A program made the translations under genes and the position numbers. Positions 25,670 to 37,766 of a stretch of 64,000 nt of DNA are shown in pieces. The DNA is from Carallia brachiata. Its lineage: Eukaryota; Streptophyta; Magnoliopsida; Malpighiales; Rhizophoraceae. Where the stretch lies: assembly GCA_021464245.1 (NCBI GenBank), contig JADCRB010000037.1, forward strand, positions 5,295,858 to 5,359,857, in the 5' to 3' direction. Position 1 is the first letter of the stretch. Each line of letters opens with the position of its first letter. The notes under the pieces are model-generated. The model was not told where the DNA came from and did not search any database. It was given only the letters and a program-made list of their open reading frames with translations.

Positions 25670-26010
25670 TCAGTTAACTGAGCTAAACTACCATAATTAT
25701 TTTTAAATTGAAATTTTCAGTTATGCAAAATTAAAAATTGTTCCCGAACTGAAACTTTGGTTAACTGAAAATTTTAATTTGATTTCGGTTAACTGAATTT
25801 AATAATAAAAAAATTTCAAATTATAATCTAAATGTAAATAAATATTTTGATATATATTTTTAAAAAAGAATAACAATTATATATAAAAATAAATAAATAA
25901 TTATTTGTAATATAATAATATTTTGTTAACATTTATTTATTTATTAATAGTTATTATATTAGTAATATTTTTTCTTATTATTGAAAAAATTATATATGTA
26001 TATATATATA

Positions 26011-26072
<62 letters not shown>

Positions 26073-26105
26073 GTATATATATGTGTGTGGGTGTGCGTGT
26101 ATGTG

Positions 26106-26147
<42 letters not shown>

Positions 26148-26330
26148 AAATAGCATTGCAGTTTGGTTCGGTTAACTACATTTTTTTAATATTAGAAATT
26201 GAAACTGAATTGAAAATTTCAATTTTTATTCGGTTCGGTTAATTGATTATAAAATGAGCTCGGTTAATTAAAAATTCGGTTCAGTTCGGTTTAGTTTTGT
26301 TAATTAGCTAAAATTTTTGATTTTTTTGAG
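25670..26330. repeat. CGGTT-rich inverted-repeat element with a TA/GT microsatellite core
   Basis: The flanks carry repeated GGTTAACTGAA and TTCGGTTCGGTTAA words (25758-25800 and 26160-26300), typical of a common non-coding plant element with a GGTTCGGTT motif. The centre (25992-26145) is a TA repeat broken by ATGT and GTGTGTG blocks. Short open frames translating to Tyr/Ile repeats are artefacts. Boundaries are approximate. Confidence 0.5.
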
Positions 26331-27400
26331 TACTCCAACTGCTGACCAACACATTCATGACATTAGGATCACACAAGACAAATGATTCAAAACAATAATT
26401 GTGGCTTTATGATAAGGATGAAAACTATGCCGTCACATTCTGTCAAAGGAATGAGCATCAAAACTGTGCCATTCCGAATCATCCCACTGCAGATCACGGT
26501 AGGACAATGTGGTGCCCCCAGAAGTTAACAGAAAATTTCCAGTCCATTTCTAAGCCATCCAGAAGGTCATTGTTGCTCCCCCTCCCCCCAGCCACACACA
26601 ACAAAAGCCTGTTCATTACCACCACATGAACTCTTCCTAAGACAATGGATCTTGGTATGCAGGACAGCATGAAGTTGATCAGAAGGCTTCTGCAGGTTTT
26701 GATGTTTTTCATGCTGTTTGGAATTTCGTATGACTTAGCTGCTTGTTTCCATATTGCATTTTGTAGTTTCCAAGCAAAGCATATGGCCAGCTGCCTCTTT
26801 TTGCACTTATTAGTTGTATATGAACATTTTGCTTTTGTTGATGCCAATTCCCTTCGTTTACGTTACCAACCGTAATTTACCTATCTTTATCAGCGGGAAA
26901 AGTAGCCATCCGGACATGTTTGTCCGATTTTTTGCTCAAGGGATGCGTTGAATTGCAACCAACCTTTGTTCTTTTTTTTTTTTTTTTTAACCACATCTAT
27001 ACTTTTTATAACACAAAAATAAAGCGTTTGTTTTTTCTTTTCTTTCAAATTTTATCAATGTGATCGTAAAAAAACAAAGGCCGGTCACAGTTCCACGAGT
27101 CATTCGGACAAAAATTGAACAAAACTATATGGATATGTAACCACACCATTTTATCAGTTTAGCAGCATATTAGACAATCCGCGTGTCAATGAGCCCTGCA
27201 TACCACTTTAGTTTGACGGTAAAAGATTAACCCGAAAAAAAATAAAAACACAAAAAAGTATTAATAGAAAGAACTGATGAGCATTTGAACAATTTGAAGA
27301 GGTTCCAGCCATGCAAATAGTCGCACGGTTAACCAAAACACATAATGCAGCTATAGCAATAGACATATTAAATCAAATTCCATCTTTTGAAAATCTGAGG
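26331..27400. other. Intergenic spacer between TatD and NF-YA
   Basis: Non-coding. Contains a T-run (about 26970-26989) and AT-rich stretches. Overlapping 76-117 codon frames on both strands at 26399-26875 show no family signature. From about 27400 the sequence probably belongs to the NF-YA 3' UTR on the minus strand. Confidence 0.4.
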
Positions 27401-27704
27401 TGTTACCCTTGATTTGCAGAGAGAAGAAACACAAACATTGTGCTCACACAAATTCAGATCATAGCATAAAGTTAAAGAGTACATTATTTCAGAAGCCAGA
27501 AGGCTGACACAGAAATCAAACCCTAGCAATGCTTTATCACAGTTTAGCATCACAAACACATAGTTGTTGTTCCACATCCAAACTCCATGACTGGGTACAC
27601 ACATACTTATTGTCGATTCTCTTTTTACAGCAGTGCATCAAGGCTGTAACCACCCCGTTACTGCAGGGTTCAAACGGAGTGGCAAACGTCGCCTTAACGC
27701 GTGA

Positions 27705-27725
27705 GAGCCAAGAATGATTTGCCTA
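27705..27725 (-). promoter_or_regulatory. miR169-complementary site in the NF-YA 3' UTR
   Basis: The + strand here reads AGCCAAGAATGATTTGCCTA (27706-27725), almost the miR169 sequence itself (AGCCAAGGATGACTTGCC core), so the minus-strand mRNA is complementary. The two differences become G:U pairs. It lies about 134 bases after the NF-YA stop. In plants, miR169 cleavage of NF-YA mRNAs through a 3' UTR site is well established and links the gene to drought, nitrogen and phosphate responses. There is no nearby inverted copy that would make this a miRNA precursor. Confidence 0.85.
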
Positions 27726-27858
27726 GCAACCAAATGGCGAAGACAATCTTCAAGCCAAAACCCGCCACATTAGCACATGCCGCAGAGTTTCTTAATTTGG
27801 TTGCAGCAAGCATGGGATTGGGTGCAAGAACAACACACCAACCCCGGTTGCTTCCTTG

Positions 27859-30684
27859 CTAAACTTTCAGATTGCAGCATGCATCTGCTGCTGCAACCCA
27901 TTTACTGGGCATAACAATGCCATGTCCTGGATCCATCATGCCTGGGAAAAAGTGAACAGTAGGATCAAGATGATTGATTGGAAAATGATCAAGCTCTCCA
28001 AGGGAGCACGTACTGGTAACTTCCGAGCCTGATATGTTTGAACCACTGCTATATGTTTCCTTTGAAGTATTCAAAGTTCCACTCTCAAATTGCAGGACTT
28101 CAGAGCTCTGGGAACCAGAAGGTTGAAATAGAGGTACATCACCTGCTTTCTTCGGCTCATTGCCACTTTTTCTGTCCCTCAAATTCTTTTTGTTCAAGAA
28201 ACGGCCACCACATCCCCTTGGTCGACGCATGGCATGGAGATGGCGTGAATAATGCATGTATGGCTGTTGAACAGAAACGACCATCAGCCAGAAAGCTGGT
28301 GAGGGGCTTTGCACTTTCAAGAAGACAATAACTCTCTCGCTTTGAGGGGCATTGATATTGAGAAGTTAAAGTAACTTGGTAAAGATTCTATGTCTATGGT
28401 TTAGTCCAAATTCATTGAGCTGGATTTAGCCCGAAAGTAAGACTAGCTTGAAAGCAGAAGCTAAAGCGTGAAGATCATTGTAAGCACTCAGGTTAGTCAA
28501 TCTTATACTATAGGACTTCATATGCTAGAACACATTGGATTGATGACTTTCAAGCTGGGACACTCCTACAAATAGCCAAGTTAACTTTCGTGATTGAATT
28601 ACAGAGAAAATATTGTAAATGGAAGACTTTCACTTTAACTACAGGCTCCAGAATTTCCATCAAATGACAAACATCAAAGCTTGGCCATGCATTGTGAACA
28701 CAAAAACAAAAGGTATTGTACAAACCTTACGAGTTCTGGTTAACTTATTCTCGAGGACAGCTTTTGCACGTGACTTCCGACGCCTGATGATTCGATAGTA
28801 CTGCTTTGGATTTACATAGATTAGCCCATCATCTGTTTCCATGTTCATTGGCACCATAATTCGCCCCTATATTACAATTAACAAGTACAGGAATGAGGTG
28901 ATGCTAATAGATCTGTCCTTGTAGCAGGTCACAAGTTCCAGTCATATGCTAAGAAAAGGAGAAGAAAATATTATACACAGAGTTTAATACGATTCAAATT
29001 TTGAATATGCATCGAGCACATTGCAAACTGTGCTTTTGCTCAAGTAATAAGGAATAGCAGATTACATGGAAAGAACAATATTTTGCCAACATTTTACTGT
29101 CAACATTTCTAGAATTCTTTGGAAGAAGGGCTAGAGGGCAACATAACAACACGAACAGAGCATGGACTTTTATTATGTAAAAACAGAGGTCATGTTGTGA
29201 AAAACATATATTTTTGCTAAGAATAGACGAAAGGCCACAAACTGAGATCTGAGATCCATAAGTTGAAAGCAGTCCATAACATTTATCCAAATGAGGTTGC
29301 TTTGCACATATCTACAGATTTGTTTGACAAACAAGGAACCAATTGTCACTACAAACCAGTGTGGTATGATGCACAGCAGAAGTTATTAATGGTTAAAAAA
29401 ATCTTACCAAATGTTGACCAGATACAGGGTCAAAATGAGCAAGATATTCTGGAAGAGCTTTTTGAGCAGAAATGACTGCCAGAGGAGGTTTTAGTCCACC
29501 ACCTGTGGTTTTGCTGTCACCTGAATGCGAAATCACCTAGCTGGTTAACAAATAGCAGCACTGAACGGACTGATAGAAAAAGATATGCATGTGAGTTTTA
29601 ACCGCTATCAAACGACTAAGTAGTGACAATGCCACACGGACACTCCATGCTTATCAAAGTCACCCCAGAGTTAGTCAGACCTTATATCGTTTGCCAGTAA
29701 TTGTTTTTTTTTGGGGGGGTGGGGGGTGGGGCGGCGCTAGACAAAAACAAACTAATGACATTCTTGTTCGCATAATAGTGGAAAGTTATCATTGGCAAAT
29801 GAAGGAAAATAGGAGCTAGACAAAATAAGCAGTTTAATCCCATATGGCAAGCATCAGAATGTGTGTGTGTGTGTGTGTGTCTGAGTGTTTTTTTTTTTGT
29901 TGGGGGGGGGGGGGGGGGGCGCGTGGCGCCGGGGGGAAGAGGAAAAAGAAGAGAGTATAAGTACAGGACTCCAATTTTGGATAGACCATCCTATCTAAAC
30001 TTGCCAACACTTCCACTCAACCTTCTTGGCACATGCAATTATCTTAATGGAAAACTAATTTTATTTCCCACATCAAGTTAGATAATAGTTACTTCAATAT
30101 CAGTATATGCTCTATCATTTTGCAATAAAATAACCCTTATTAGCCCACTCTCACTCTACTTCTATCCAGTCCACAGAAAAGGATGAAATGAATTGACTTG
30201 GTGGCTGAAGGCACCACCTAACTAAATGAGTCTTCTTCTGCAAACATCAACATAAAACATGACACAGAAGGCACCGAAATCCTTATCTATGCTTTCAAAT
30301 TTGCAGTTCCACATTAAATATACAACAAATTGAAAATAAAACAAGCATTTTGTTTTGAGCAAGAAAATATAACAATCAATTTGGAATCGCGTACTTGAAA
30401 AATTCCAGAAAAATGAGGAAAATACCAGGAAAGATAGTGAAGGGGGTAGTACTTCCTTTGTCCATCTCTTGCTCAGTCCCGTACCTGAGTTGCTTAGAGG
30501 CAGTGAGTTGGTCTCCACCTGGGGGCTCTTCCAAAGATGAAGGCTTCGTTTGACCACAAGATTCAGCATAACTTTGAGTCCCAATTGCAGTCCACCAAGG
30601 CACTGATGGCACAGATGACAACTGCCCAATTAAATTATGCAAATTCCCTTCATGTTCTTTGAAGAATAAGGTTTTCATAGCCAT
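27859..30684 (-). CDS. NF-YA: NF-YA (HAP2) CCAAT-binding transcription factor subunit, NF-YA2/10 type
   Basis: NF-YA joins the NF-YB/NF-YC dimer through its A1 helix and reads CCAAT boxes with A2. Minus-strand coding exons: 30684-30426, 29520-29408, 28866-28726, 28263-27859; 918 nt, 305 aa. The ATG at 30684 is the first in frame after the leader intron. Landmarks: [10 protein letters not shown] (about 29), TPFTIFPG at the first junction, [14 protein letters not shown] (about 125), A1 [20 protein letters not shown] (about 140-159), A2 [20 protein letters not shown] (from about 172), SQSSEV, and a C-terminus IVMPSKW...CCNLKV. These match NF-YA2/NF-YA10. The A1/A2 junction falls exactly at an intron. 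Odd points: in A1 the usual KQYH is KQYY (about residue 148), and A2 has HYSRHLHA where most have HHSRHLHA or HESRHLHA. Regulation: miR169 site in the 3' UTR, leader intron and upstream ORFs. Confidence 0.93.
29705..29738 (+). repeat. T-run/G-run tract with GGCGC, in an NF-YA intron
   Basis: T8 then G7TG6TG4CGGCGCTAG. It is the second of three similar tracts in the window; on the NF-YA transcript it is a C-rich run followed by A. Confidence 0.8.
29857..29930 (+). repeat. GT microsatellite followed by T-run and 18-base poly(G)
   Basis: (GT)n at 29860-29880, a T-run to 29898, then G18 at 29902-29919 and GCGTGGCGCCGGGGGG. It is the third T-run/G-run/GGCGC tract and lies in the same NF-YA intron as the previous one. 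Confidence 0.85.
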
Positions 30685-30756
30685 CACAAAGTCCCTGGGT
30701 TAATGATCTCAAATAATGCTTCTTAATCTTCTTTATCAAGATATCCAAACTAATTC

Positions 30757-31298
30757 CTGCAATTTAATGGATACAATTAGAACTCCCCAGGAAAATTCTG
30801 CTTCAGGAAAATATGATATAATAGCAGTAGAATTCTTATGAATAATTTACCACCAAAGATCATTTGAAACAATAAGACCATCCTATTGAGGACTTCCCAA
30901 CCTCAGAAAAATGAAAAAAAAAAAAAAATCAAAGAAAGAATTTATCTTCATATTAAAACAGACAATTGAGGAAAAATACAAAGACCAAAAATTGAATTAA
31001 AAAAAAAAGGTTGGAAAAGCGATATGCATGAAATCCAATTGCCATAGAGTAAAACTAAATGAAAAAGAAACCATAACAGCGTACAAAGATACAGATAAAA
31101 CATATCATAGATCACAGTGAAGACAACAGGATGAACAAGAGAGAAAGTATAGGCACCAAAAAAATTGAGAAAGAAAGGGCCAATAGCTACAGGATTCTTA
31201 TGACAAGAAAAGGACAATATTGAAAGAGTGAAAGATAGAAGAAGTGGCTCAAAAAAAAGTAGCAAAAAGAAGTAGTAATAGCAGCTTCTTGTTCTTAC
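30757..31298 (-). other. NF-YA 5' leader intron
   Basis: The minus strand reads CAGC|GTAAGAAC at the donor (31298) and AAATTGCAG|GAATTAG at the acceptor (30757). The second leader exon, 30756-30685, carries no ATG before the start codon. Leader introns are common in NF-YA genes; in Medicago HAP2-1, alternative splicing of such an intron creates a regulatory uORF (established knowledge; not shown here). Confidence 0.7.
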
Positions 31299-31500
31299 GC
31301 TGAATCAGACAAACCCCGTCATTTTGGGACCATGTCGGTACAATTTGAAGCAAATAACAGAAAGAACACAGAAAAGGAAGAAAAAGAAAAGGCGCAAGAT
31401 GAAGAAGAAGAAGAAGAAGAAGAGAAGAAGAAGAGAGGATGGACAAATTGCCGAGAAAAGGCACAAACCAACAAACTTTCATGAAGGTCTTTGTATCATG
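31299..31500 (-). promoter_or_regulatory. NF-YA first leader exon with CTT repeat
   Basis: On the minus strand the region is pyrimidine-rich with an uninterrupted run of CTT triplets (+ strand GAA units at about 31410-31436), typical of plant 5' leaders and core promoters. The transcription start is not visible; the right edge is a guess. Long Leu-rich open frames on the minus strand here and in the intron are by-products of the CTT repeat. Confidence 0.5.
31305..31333 (-). promoter_or_regulatory. Two overlapping minimal upstream ORFs in the NF-YA leader
   Basis: Minus strand: ATG GTC CCA AAA TGA (31333-31319) and, sharing its ATGA, ATG ACG GGG TTT GTC TGA (31322-31305). Both end 6-20 bases before the leader-intron donor. 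An overlapping stop/start of this kind could lower translation of the main frame. Conservation is unknown. Confidence 0.45.
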
Positions 31501-32417
31501 TGCCAGGGAGTATCATCACCTTGGCTATTAAAAAAATTTTAAGTAGGTACCAACTTAAAGATATAAAATAATTAATATATTATAATTTAATCACTTGAAA
31601 TAATAATTTAACGGTAAGTTGACGTGTTTCAATTTTACGAGTTCTAAGTTTGAACTCCCGTATTTTCTCTTGACTGATACATTCTAGAGATTGTACCAGA
31701 TATAATCAGTGATGTATAAGATTGGGAGTGGACTCACTCGTCTAAATTTCAGTGACGGAATTACGTTTAGTTTTACTGATACTTAAGAAGTAAGTTGACC
31801 TCTTAAGAATTATTGAATAAGATTTTAATAAATGAGTGTTATTTAATAATTGATATACTCAGTAAATTTTTTTTTTTTTGATAAAAAATTATAATTTGAT
31901 AAATTTATGAATATAATGATTAATAATTAAAAATAAGTAAATTTTAATGTTGTTAAATTTGATTTCTCATACCAATAAAATATTAGATGTCCTGAATTAT
32001 ACGATCCATAATTGTTATTTAGAAGTGCATGAGATTATAATTTTGAATTTCTGTCTCGTACAATTTTAAAAGTTGTTTATTGATTATTACAGGGCCTCAA
32101 GCACTCACACAAAAGCGTACATGCAAGTCACAGTTCACAACACACGCAGGTACATTTTTTTTATAAAAAAAAAAATTATGCAGCAGGACAAAATTTATTA
32201 TATACGTTTCCGGGCATGGGATTTTATTTCTTTACCATTTTTTCCTTTATTTTTTTCAACCCTACACCAAGAACGATTGGGGGAGCTGCGACTGCCTGCC
32301 CCCTGGTAACACGCTGAACGTTTGTTTTGGCGCTGAATCTCGAATATTTAATTTCAATTAGAGCTAATTGAATTGTGAGGTTTGTGTTGACCTAATGTGC
32401 CATAACTTTTGCTTCTT
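31501..32417. other. AT-rich spacer with a possible old SINE
   Basis: At about 31605-31790 the words TTTAACGGTAAGTTGACG and AAGTTTGAACTCCC are spaced like Pol III A and B boxes of a tRNA-derived SINE, but no tail or target duplication was found. The remainder is AT-rich and empty. Confidence 0.3.
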
Positions 32418-32435
32418 GTAAATTGTACATATTAA

Positions 32436-33904
32436 TGTGCGCAAGTTGGGTCTACCGTGCACCGAGAGAGTCTTCGCCTTCCCATCGCTTGTACTAAGCG
32501 TTTGTGCTCTTAGTAAACTTCGTACCTTGTTGTGCATTTCGGTAGGGGCTCTATCCGCTTCGTAGGTGGTCTCTGAGTGATTGTTTCTTGTGGGCTTTGC
32601 TGGTTGGTCAGGTGCTACTTCTTACGGGGTGTTCTTGGAGAGCGGCTTTTGATTTAGATCGAAGTTTTCTGCTAGCCTCCCTTACCTCCTCCTGGTCTCG
32701 GATGGGTGGGATGGTGGGAGAGGGATGCCTTTTGCGTTCGGAGGTGCCCCTGTACAGTCTGGCGTTCTTGCCATTGGAGTCGCATGCTGCCTCTTGCTGG
32801 TCACCACCTTTTGCTCCACCTCCATCGGTTTGGTCTTTGTGATGTGCAGTGTTTGGTTGGTCGCGCCTTATGTTTGGCGCTTTCGCATGTCTAGTGTGCG
32901 TGTAGTGCTATTGGAGTATGGCCACTGACGGCCCTTTGGGGCTAGCAATCCGCCCTAGTGTGCCAGGGTTCTGCCACATCGACAGCAAAGGGGGGCCGGT
33001 GGACTTTTGGTCCTTAGTTCTCTCTTAGGCTGAGTGTTGGGCCCAACCGTTCTTCCTAGTGAGTTTATCTTTTCTCTAGGCTGTAGACTCAGGCAAGGGC
33101 TTTCTCTTGGACCACAAGAGTGCTACTGGTGCTAGGTTCATTCTAGTGGGGGGTTGGGTCCTGTATGTTTGGGTGGTTGGGAGGTTAGAATGCACAGTCA
33201 CGGATATGACAACACGGGTATAGTAGATAAGAGACTGCGACACGTCAATTTTAAAAAAATTAGGACACGGACACGAGATAGACACGTATGTATATATATA
33301 TAAGTAAATATAATTATTTAAAAATAAAATATAAATTATAACTTAAAATATAACATATATAAATTTAATTTTTATTAAAATAAATCTTATAAAATATATT
33401 TTTTAAGTATATTTAAGATCTCACAATACATATTAAATAATAAATATTAATAAAAAATAATAATTTAAAAAAAAATTCAAATCTTTCCCAATTCTCACCG
33501 TCCTTCATTTGAATTAAATAAAAAAAAAAAAGAAGAGGCAGCGACAAGCCGAGCCATCCCTTTTCATTTTTTTACTTTTTTAGTTTTCTTTTTGTTAGCC
33601 GTGTCTGCGTGTCGTTAGCCGTATCCGCGTGTCCTCAGCGTGTCCGATTTTGTTTTTTCAAATTTTTTTTTGCGGACACTTTTTAGCGTGTCGGACACGT
33701 GTCTGTACTGTGTCCGAAGCGTGTCTGTGTCCGAGAAGTGTCCGACACGAAAACTTCCTTAAAATAGGCGTGTCTGTGCATCCTTGTTGGGGGGGTTATG
33801 TCCCCTTGTAATCTGTACCTGGGCTCCTCTTGGACGAGCCTTCTTTGTAAACGGACTGTTTAAAGAATTAATGAATGTTTCTATTTGGGCAAAAGAAAAA
33901 AGAA
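32436..33904 (+). mobile_element. 5'-truncated LINE-like insertion with 18-base target duplication
   Basis: GTAAATTGTACATATTAA flanks the insertion at 32418-32435 and 33905-33922. The right end is an A-rich tail (AAAAGAAAAAAGAA) preceded by TTAATGAATGTTTCTATTTGGG, as in plant LINE 3' ends. The body is clearly more GC-rich than the surroundings, with several overlapping 60-85 codon frames at 32588-32928 and no recognisable domain, as expected for a 3' UTR fragment. It is interrupted by a MITE at 33185-33785, so the original insert was about 870 bases. Confidence 0.75.
33185..33785. mobile_element. hAT-like MITE (copy 1), nested in the LINE-like insertion
   Basis: The left end TTAGAATGCACAGTCACGG and the right end GGCGTGTCTGTGCATCCTT are inverted repeats. 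It is flanked by GTTGGGAGG (33176-33184) and GTTGGGGGG (33786-33794), an 8-9 base target duplication with one mismatch. The arms are built from GTGTCCG/CGGACAC words and the centre is AT-rich. No coding. The same family recurs at 37223-37766. Confidence 0.75.
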
Positions 33905-33924
33905 GTAAATTGTACATATTAACG

Positions 33925-36900
33925 AGTGAACATTATTTTCCTATTCTACATAAAAATATAAAAAGGGTTTGTGTCTTCAAACGTAAATACAATCTGTTCG
34001 TCATTTCAAAGATCCTGGCTTTTTTTTTTTTTTTCCCCTTGTTCTCATTTGAGAATGAAGTCAATAGAATACGGTTGGTCATTCATAACTAATTAAAACA
34101 AAGCAATTATTGGGAATTTTTGCTATCACGTGTTTTCGTTGAAATTAAAATATAAAATTTTTTTTTTTTCGTTACTATTTCTATTTCAGTCGCACATTAG
34201 ACGGAGCATTCCAAATATTCCAAACCTAAAAATCTTCATATTAAGGCAGGTTAGGGTCATAGCCCTTTCGGAAGAGATATTGTCATAGTATCTCCCTTTT
34301 AAAAAACTTTGCATATATCTGACCAAAAAAAAAAAAAACTTTGCATATATGCAGTGGAATGGCAGAAAGTGGATCTTGTCTTTGCTCCACAATGCAATTC
34401 CCTCAAACAAAAGATTGTTATCAGAATTTTCCCATCTCCATTATATTACCTACTGAAAAAACAAAATGGGGCGATTCATACAACACAGGTATTGGTATAC
34501 TGCAGAGCAACCTACAATAATGAGATCTGTTAATCACTTTTTCTTATGGAATCAAAAACAGCCAAATATTTGTCAAAAAAAAAAAAAAGAGCCAAATAAA
34601 AAACAAATCAATGATAATTCTTAACTGCAAATTTTTAATATTAATTGGCCACAAATTATATAATGAGACTAAACAGATATGATTAAAGACTTTAGTGACA
34701 TCTTCAAGTTATTTTTGGGTATATATATAATATAATATAATGATACCTAACTATTTTTAACTCGTCTTCTTTCCCAGAGTGTTGATTCTAGTTTTAAATA
34801 CATAGAAATGATCACCATTTCCTTTAAAAGGATGTTGTCTAAGATCACCGTTTCCTTTTCACCGCCTTTACAACTCAAAAATCACTAACCCTAAAGCCAA
34901 AACTGAGTTCGTCCTTTTATCTCCTTTTTATAAGAAAGCAAGACGTCCCAATGAAGGCCACAAGTTTTCAATAGTGTTATTGTCAGGTCAAGTTTTCGTA
35001 AGGATCGTTGCTGCCATTTTCCCAGTCCTTATCTTGGTTGTCTTTTAACACGGTTGGCTCGATATGTGGAATTGGGATCCATTAAATTGGTGCGTCTTAG
35101 GGGTCAATTTTAAAGCCACGATAGTTGGGAAGACATGATAATTAATTTTAGAGAAAGGATAACTAGATACACGATAATAAATATAAAAATGACATGTTGA
35201 AATTTAAATTATTGAATCGTAAGAAATACATTAATTTAAAAAAAATAAAATAAATAAATTATTAAATTAATTATATATTTTTTACGTATCGTATATTGAG
35301 TGGCTAAGTAACTTAGGAAATCAAATGGCTCACAAAGGTTAATATTCCCAGGGGCCTATTGCCAGCTAATATTCCAACAGGCAACATCAGTTGTCCATTT
35401 TACATTGCGCTGTACGGTTCGACGATACCAATGTTTCTGTTTAAATTGGTCGCACTTTCATCGTTTTCAACGGCATTCAGTCTAAACTCTAAAGAGTATA
35501 CACACATACACAGGTCACATATATATAATTATAGAAATATAAATTTCAAGATTGAAAATTTTATTTAATAAATTAGACATAATTAGAATAATAGGTTAAA
35601 GAAGTGGTTTAGAGGTAGAGTACTGAATTCTTAATTTTAATAATTAAGTTTAAATTTTGACACTAACAAATAAAAAATAGGTTTTAAAACAAACTTATGA
35701 GTTTTTTTAAGCTATGGATGACTCATATTCGGATGGATATTCCACAATTGTCATAAAAGGTAGGTTGAGCATGGGGTAGAGAATATAATTTACCATGAAG
35801 GGTATCAAATAGAGGGCTTGTATAGCCTATGATTTTTTCCTCAAATGATTAATGCTTGTCTCATGATCATGTCGTCAAATAGAACTCTTTTTTTTTAGGA
35901 AGAAGCCTCTCTCAAAAGGAAATCATGAAGAGCAAGAAATCGGCAACACTTCTTCGATTAAGAAAGATAATTAGATTAATTAAAATCCCATTTGGTCCAT
36001 AATGGTTTTGTTTATGTTCGTGCGCAGGTAGGCAGGAAGAGAAGAAATCCTCGAGAAATGTAATATTTTAATGTATGTCATCGTCATTCATTTTCAATCC
36101 TACCTTAAATTAAGTGTCCTTGGCAACGAGTTTAAATAGTGATTCGAAGTGAATTTCACATTGTGAATTTAAGTTTGGATCCCCACCTCATCATTTTCTC
36201 ACAAGTGGAAATGTACATGGGTACACGTGAAGATCTTATTGAGCGTGAGTATTAGGTTATCAATTCTGCAACGGTTAAAGTTTGTGATAACCGAGTCTTA
36301 TACATATTAATCAGTATTTAGACATTAAATTTCTTTCATAAAAGAATTGAATGAAGTAATTAATAAGTAATTATTAATCTCAATTATAAGCATAATGACT
36401 ATCATTCTTATTTTGTACTTTTTTTTGAGTTCAAAAAAAAAAAAAAGATCTTCCTTGAATTCCACTTATCTTTAATAAATTACATTATGGATAGGCTATT
36501 AGGTACAGCTGGACATTTAGCCCATGATTTGTGGGATGTGACACAATCCATTTTCTTTTACGCTGAAACATGGGCTCCAACTTGGCACGCCGGACATTAA
36601 AAAAGATTTATATATTTTTTTTGCATGTTTGATTAACTTTAAGATCAGTAACTGACGATCCACGTTCAAAAAAAGATGTTCAAAAAGATCATTACTCACC
36701 AAATTATGATTTCTTTGTGGTATAAAACCGTACCATTCACGATCACTTTTTTTTTTTTTAATAAGTAATCCATAGTAAATGTTTTATAGATATGAGATTA
36801 TGCATCAATTGTTGTTGTTTTGTCATAAATAAAAGTTATTAAACACTACACTCTCAAATTCAAATTGCATTCATTATCAGAGGCAGAGATATTACAGTGA

Positions 36901-37214
36901 ATCATAATTCCAGAAATTATAGAATGTCAAACCGTTTGTTTGTTGCAGATTTTGTAAAACAATTTTGTCTGAATTTTTCTTTACCTAACCAGATAAGCAA
37001 CTTAATTACACGATAAATGCCTAGCTAGTATATGAATGCTACAACAAAGAGAGACATCGGAGTGCTTTGTACTTTAAATAATGGCTTGTTAAGATTTTTT
37101 TTTTTTTTGGTTGCAAATGGCATGTTAAGATTTGAAAAGAAGGATTTTATTCTTAATTCCCCGCCCCAAACCTAAAACTCTATTAGTCTAGTAACAATAT
37201 ATTTTTTACATTTT
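33925..37214. other. Non-coding AT-rich spacer
   Basis: No gene recognised. Weak tRNA-like A/B box pairs occur at 35605-35665 (TGGTTTAGAGGTAGAG ... AGTTTAAATTTT) and 36129-36190 (ending AAGTTTGGATCCCC), perhaps old SINEs. Otherwise mostly homopolymer and AT-rich sequence. Confidence 0.35.
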
Positions 37215-37222
37215 GTTGAAAG

Positions 37223-37766
37223 TTAGATTGCACAGATACGGATACAGCAAATATGGATACGATGCATGTTAATCTTAAAAAAATTAAAACATGTACATTG
37301 TATGAATACAACTATATATATACTTACATTGATATACATACATAAATCCAAGCAAGTTTTATTATGTAAAATATATATTATTGTTTTATATAAATTATTG
37401 TATTATTTACAAAAATAAATACATAATATAAACTTTTATTTATAGGTGTAACATAATTTCGAGTTAAGTTTAATTTTTATTGTCAAAAAAAAAAACTCCC
37501 AACTTACACAATTACAAGAATATAGTACTTGAACACGAATAAACTTCCCCTATCTCATTTTTTTTTTTATATTTTTACCTTTTTCTTTTCACAAAAAAGT
37601 GCATCGGCGTCTTCTAACCGTGTCTCAATGTATCTTAAATATATTCTTGACGTATCTGAATTTTTTTTAAATCTTTTTTATGGATACGTTTTTAATGTGT
37701 TGGAGATGTGTCTATGTGATATCCAATACAGTATGGCGGCCAAATTGCTGTGTCGATGCTTCCTAA
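37223..37766. mobile_element. hAT-like MITE (copy 2)
   Basis: Begins TTAGATTGCACAGATACGG and ends GCTTCCTAA. Flanks GTTGAAAG (37215-37222) and GTTGAAAC (37767-37774) form an 8-base target duplication with one mismatch. The internal words (TTAATCTTAAAAAAATT, ATACGGATAC) align with copy 1 (GTCAATTTTAAAAAAATT). It is more diverged than copy 1 at its terminal repeats. Confidence 0.7.

Noticed and set aside
25923..26242. Open frames rich in Tyr/Ile
   Set aside because: Produced by the TA/GT microsatellite.
27681..27740. Possible miR169 precursor on the + strand
   Set aside because: There is no nearby complementary arm to form a hairpin; the position in the NF-YA 3' UTR explains the match as a target site.
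30948..31482. Leu-rich minus-strand frames with signal-peptide-like composition
   Set aside because: They arise from the CTT repeat of the NF-YA leader and from the leader intron; no homology seen.
32588..32928. Three overlapping GC-rich + strand frames of 62-84 codons
   Set aside because: They lie in the LINE-like insertion defined by its target duplication and match no domain; treated as element sequence.
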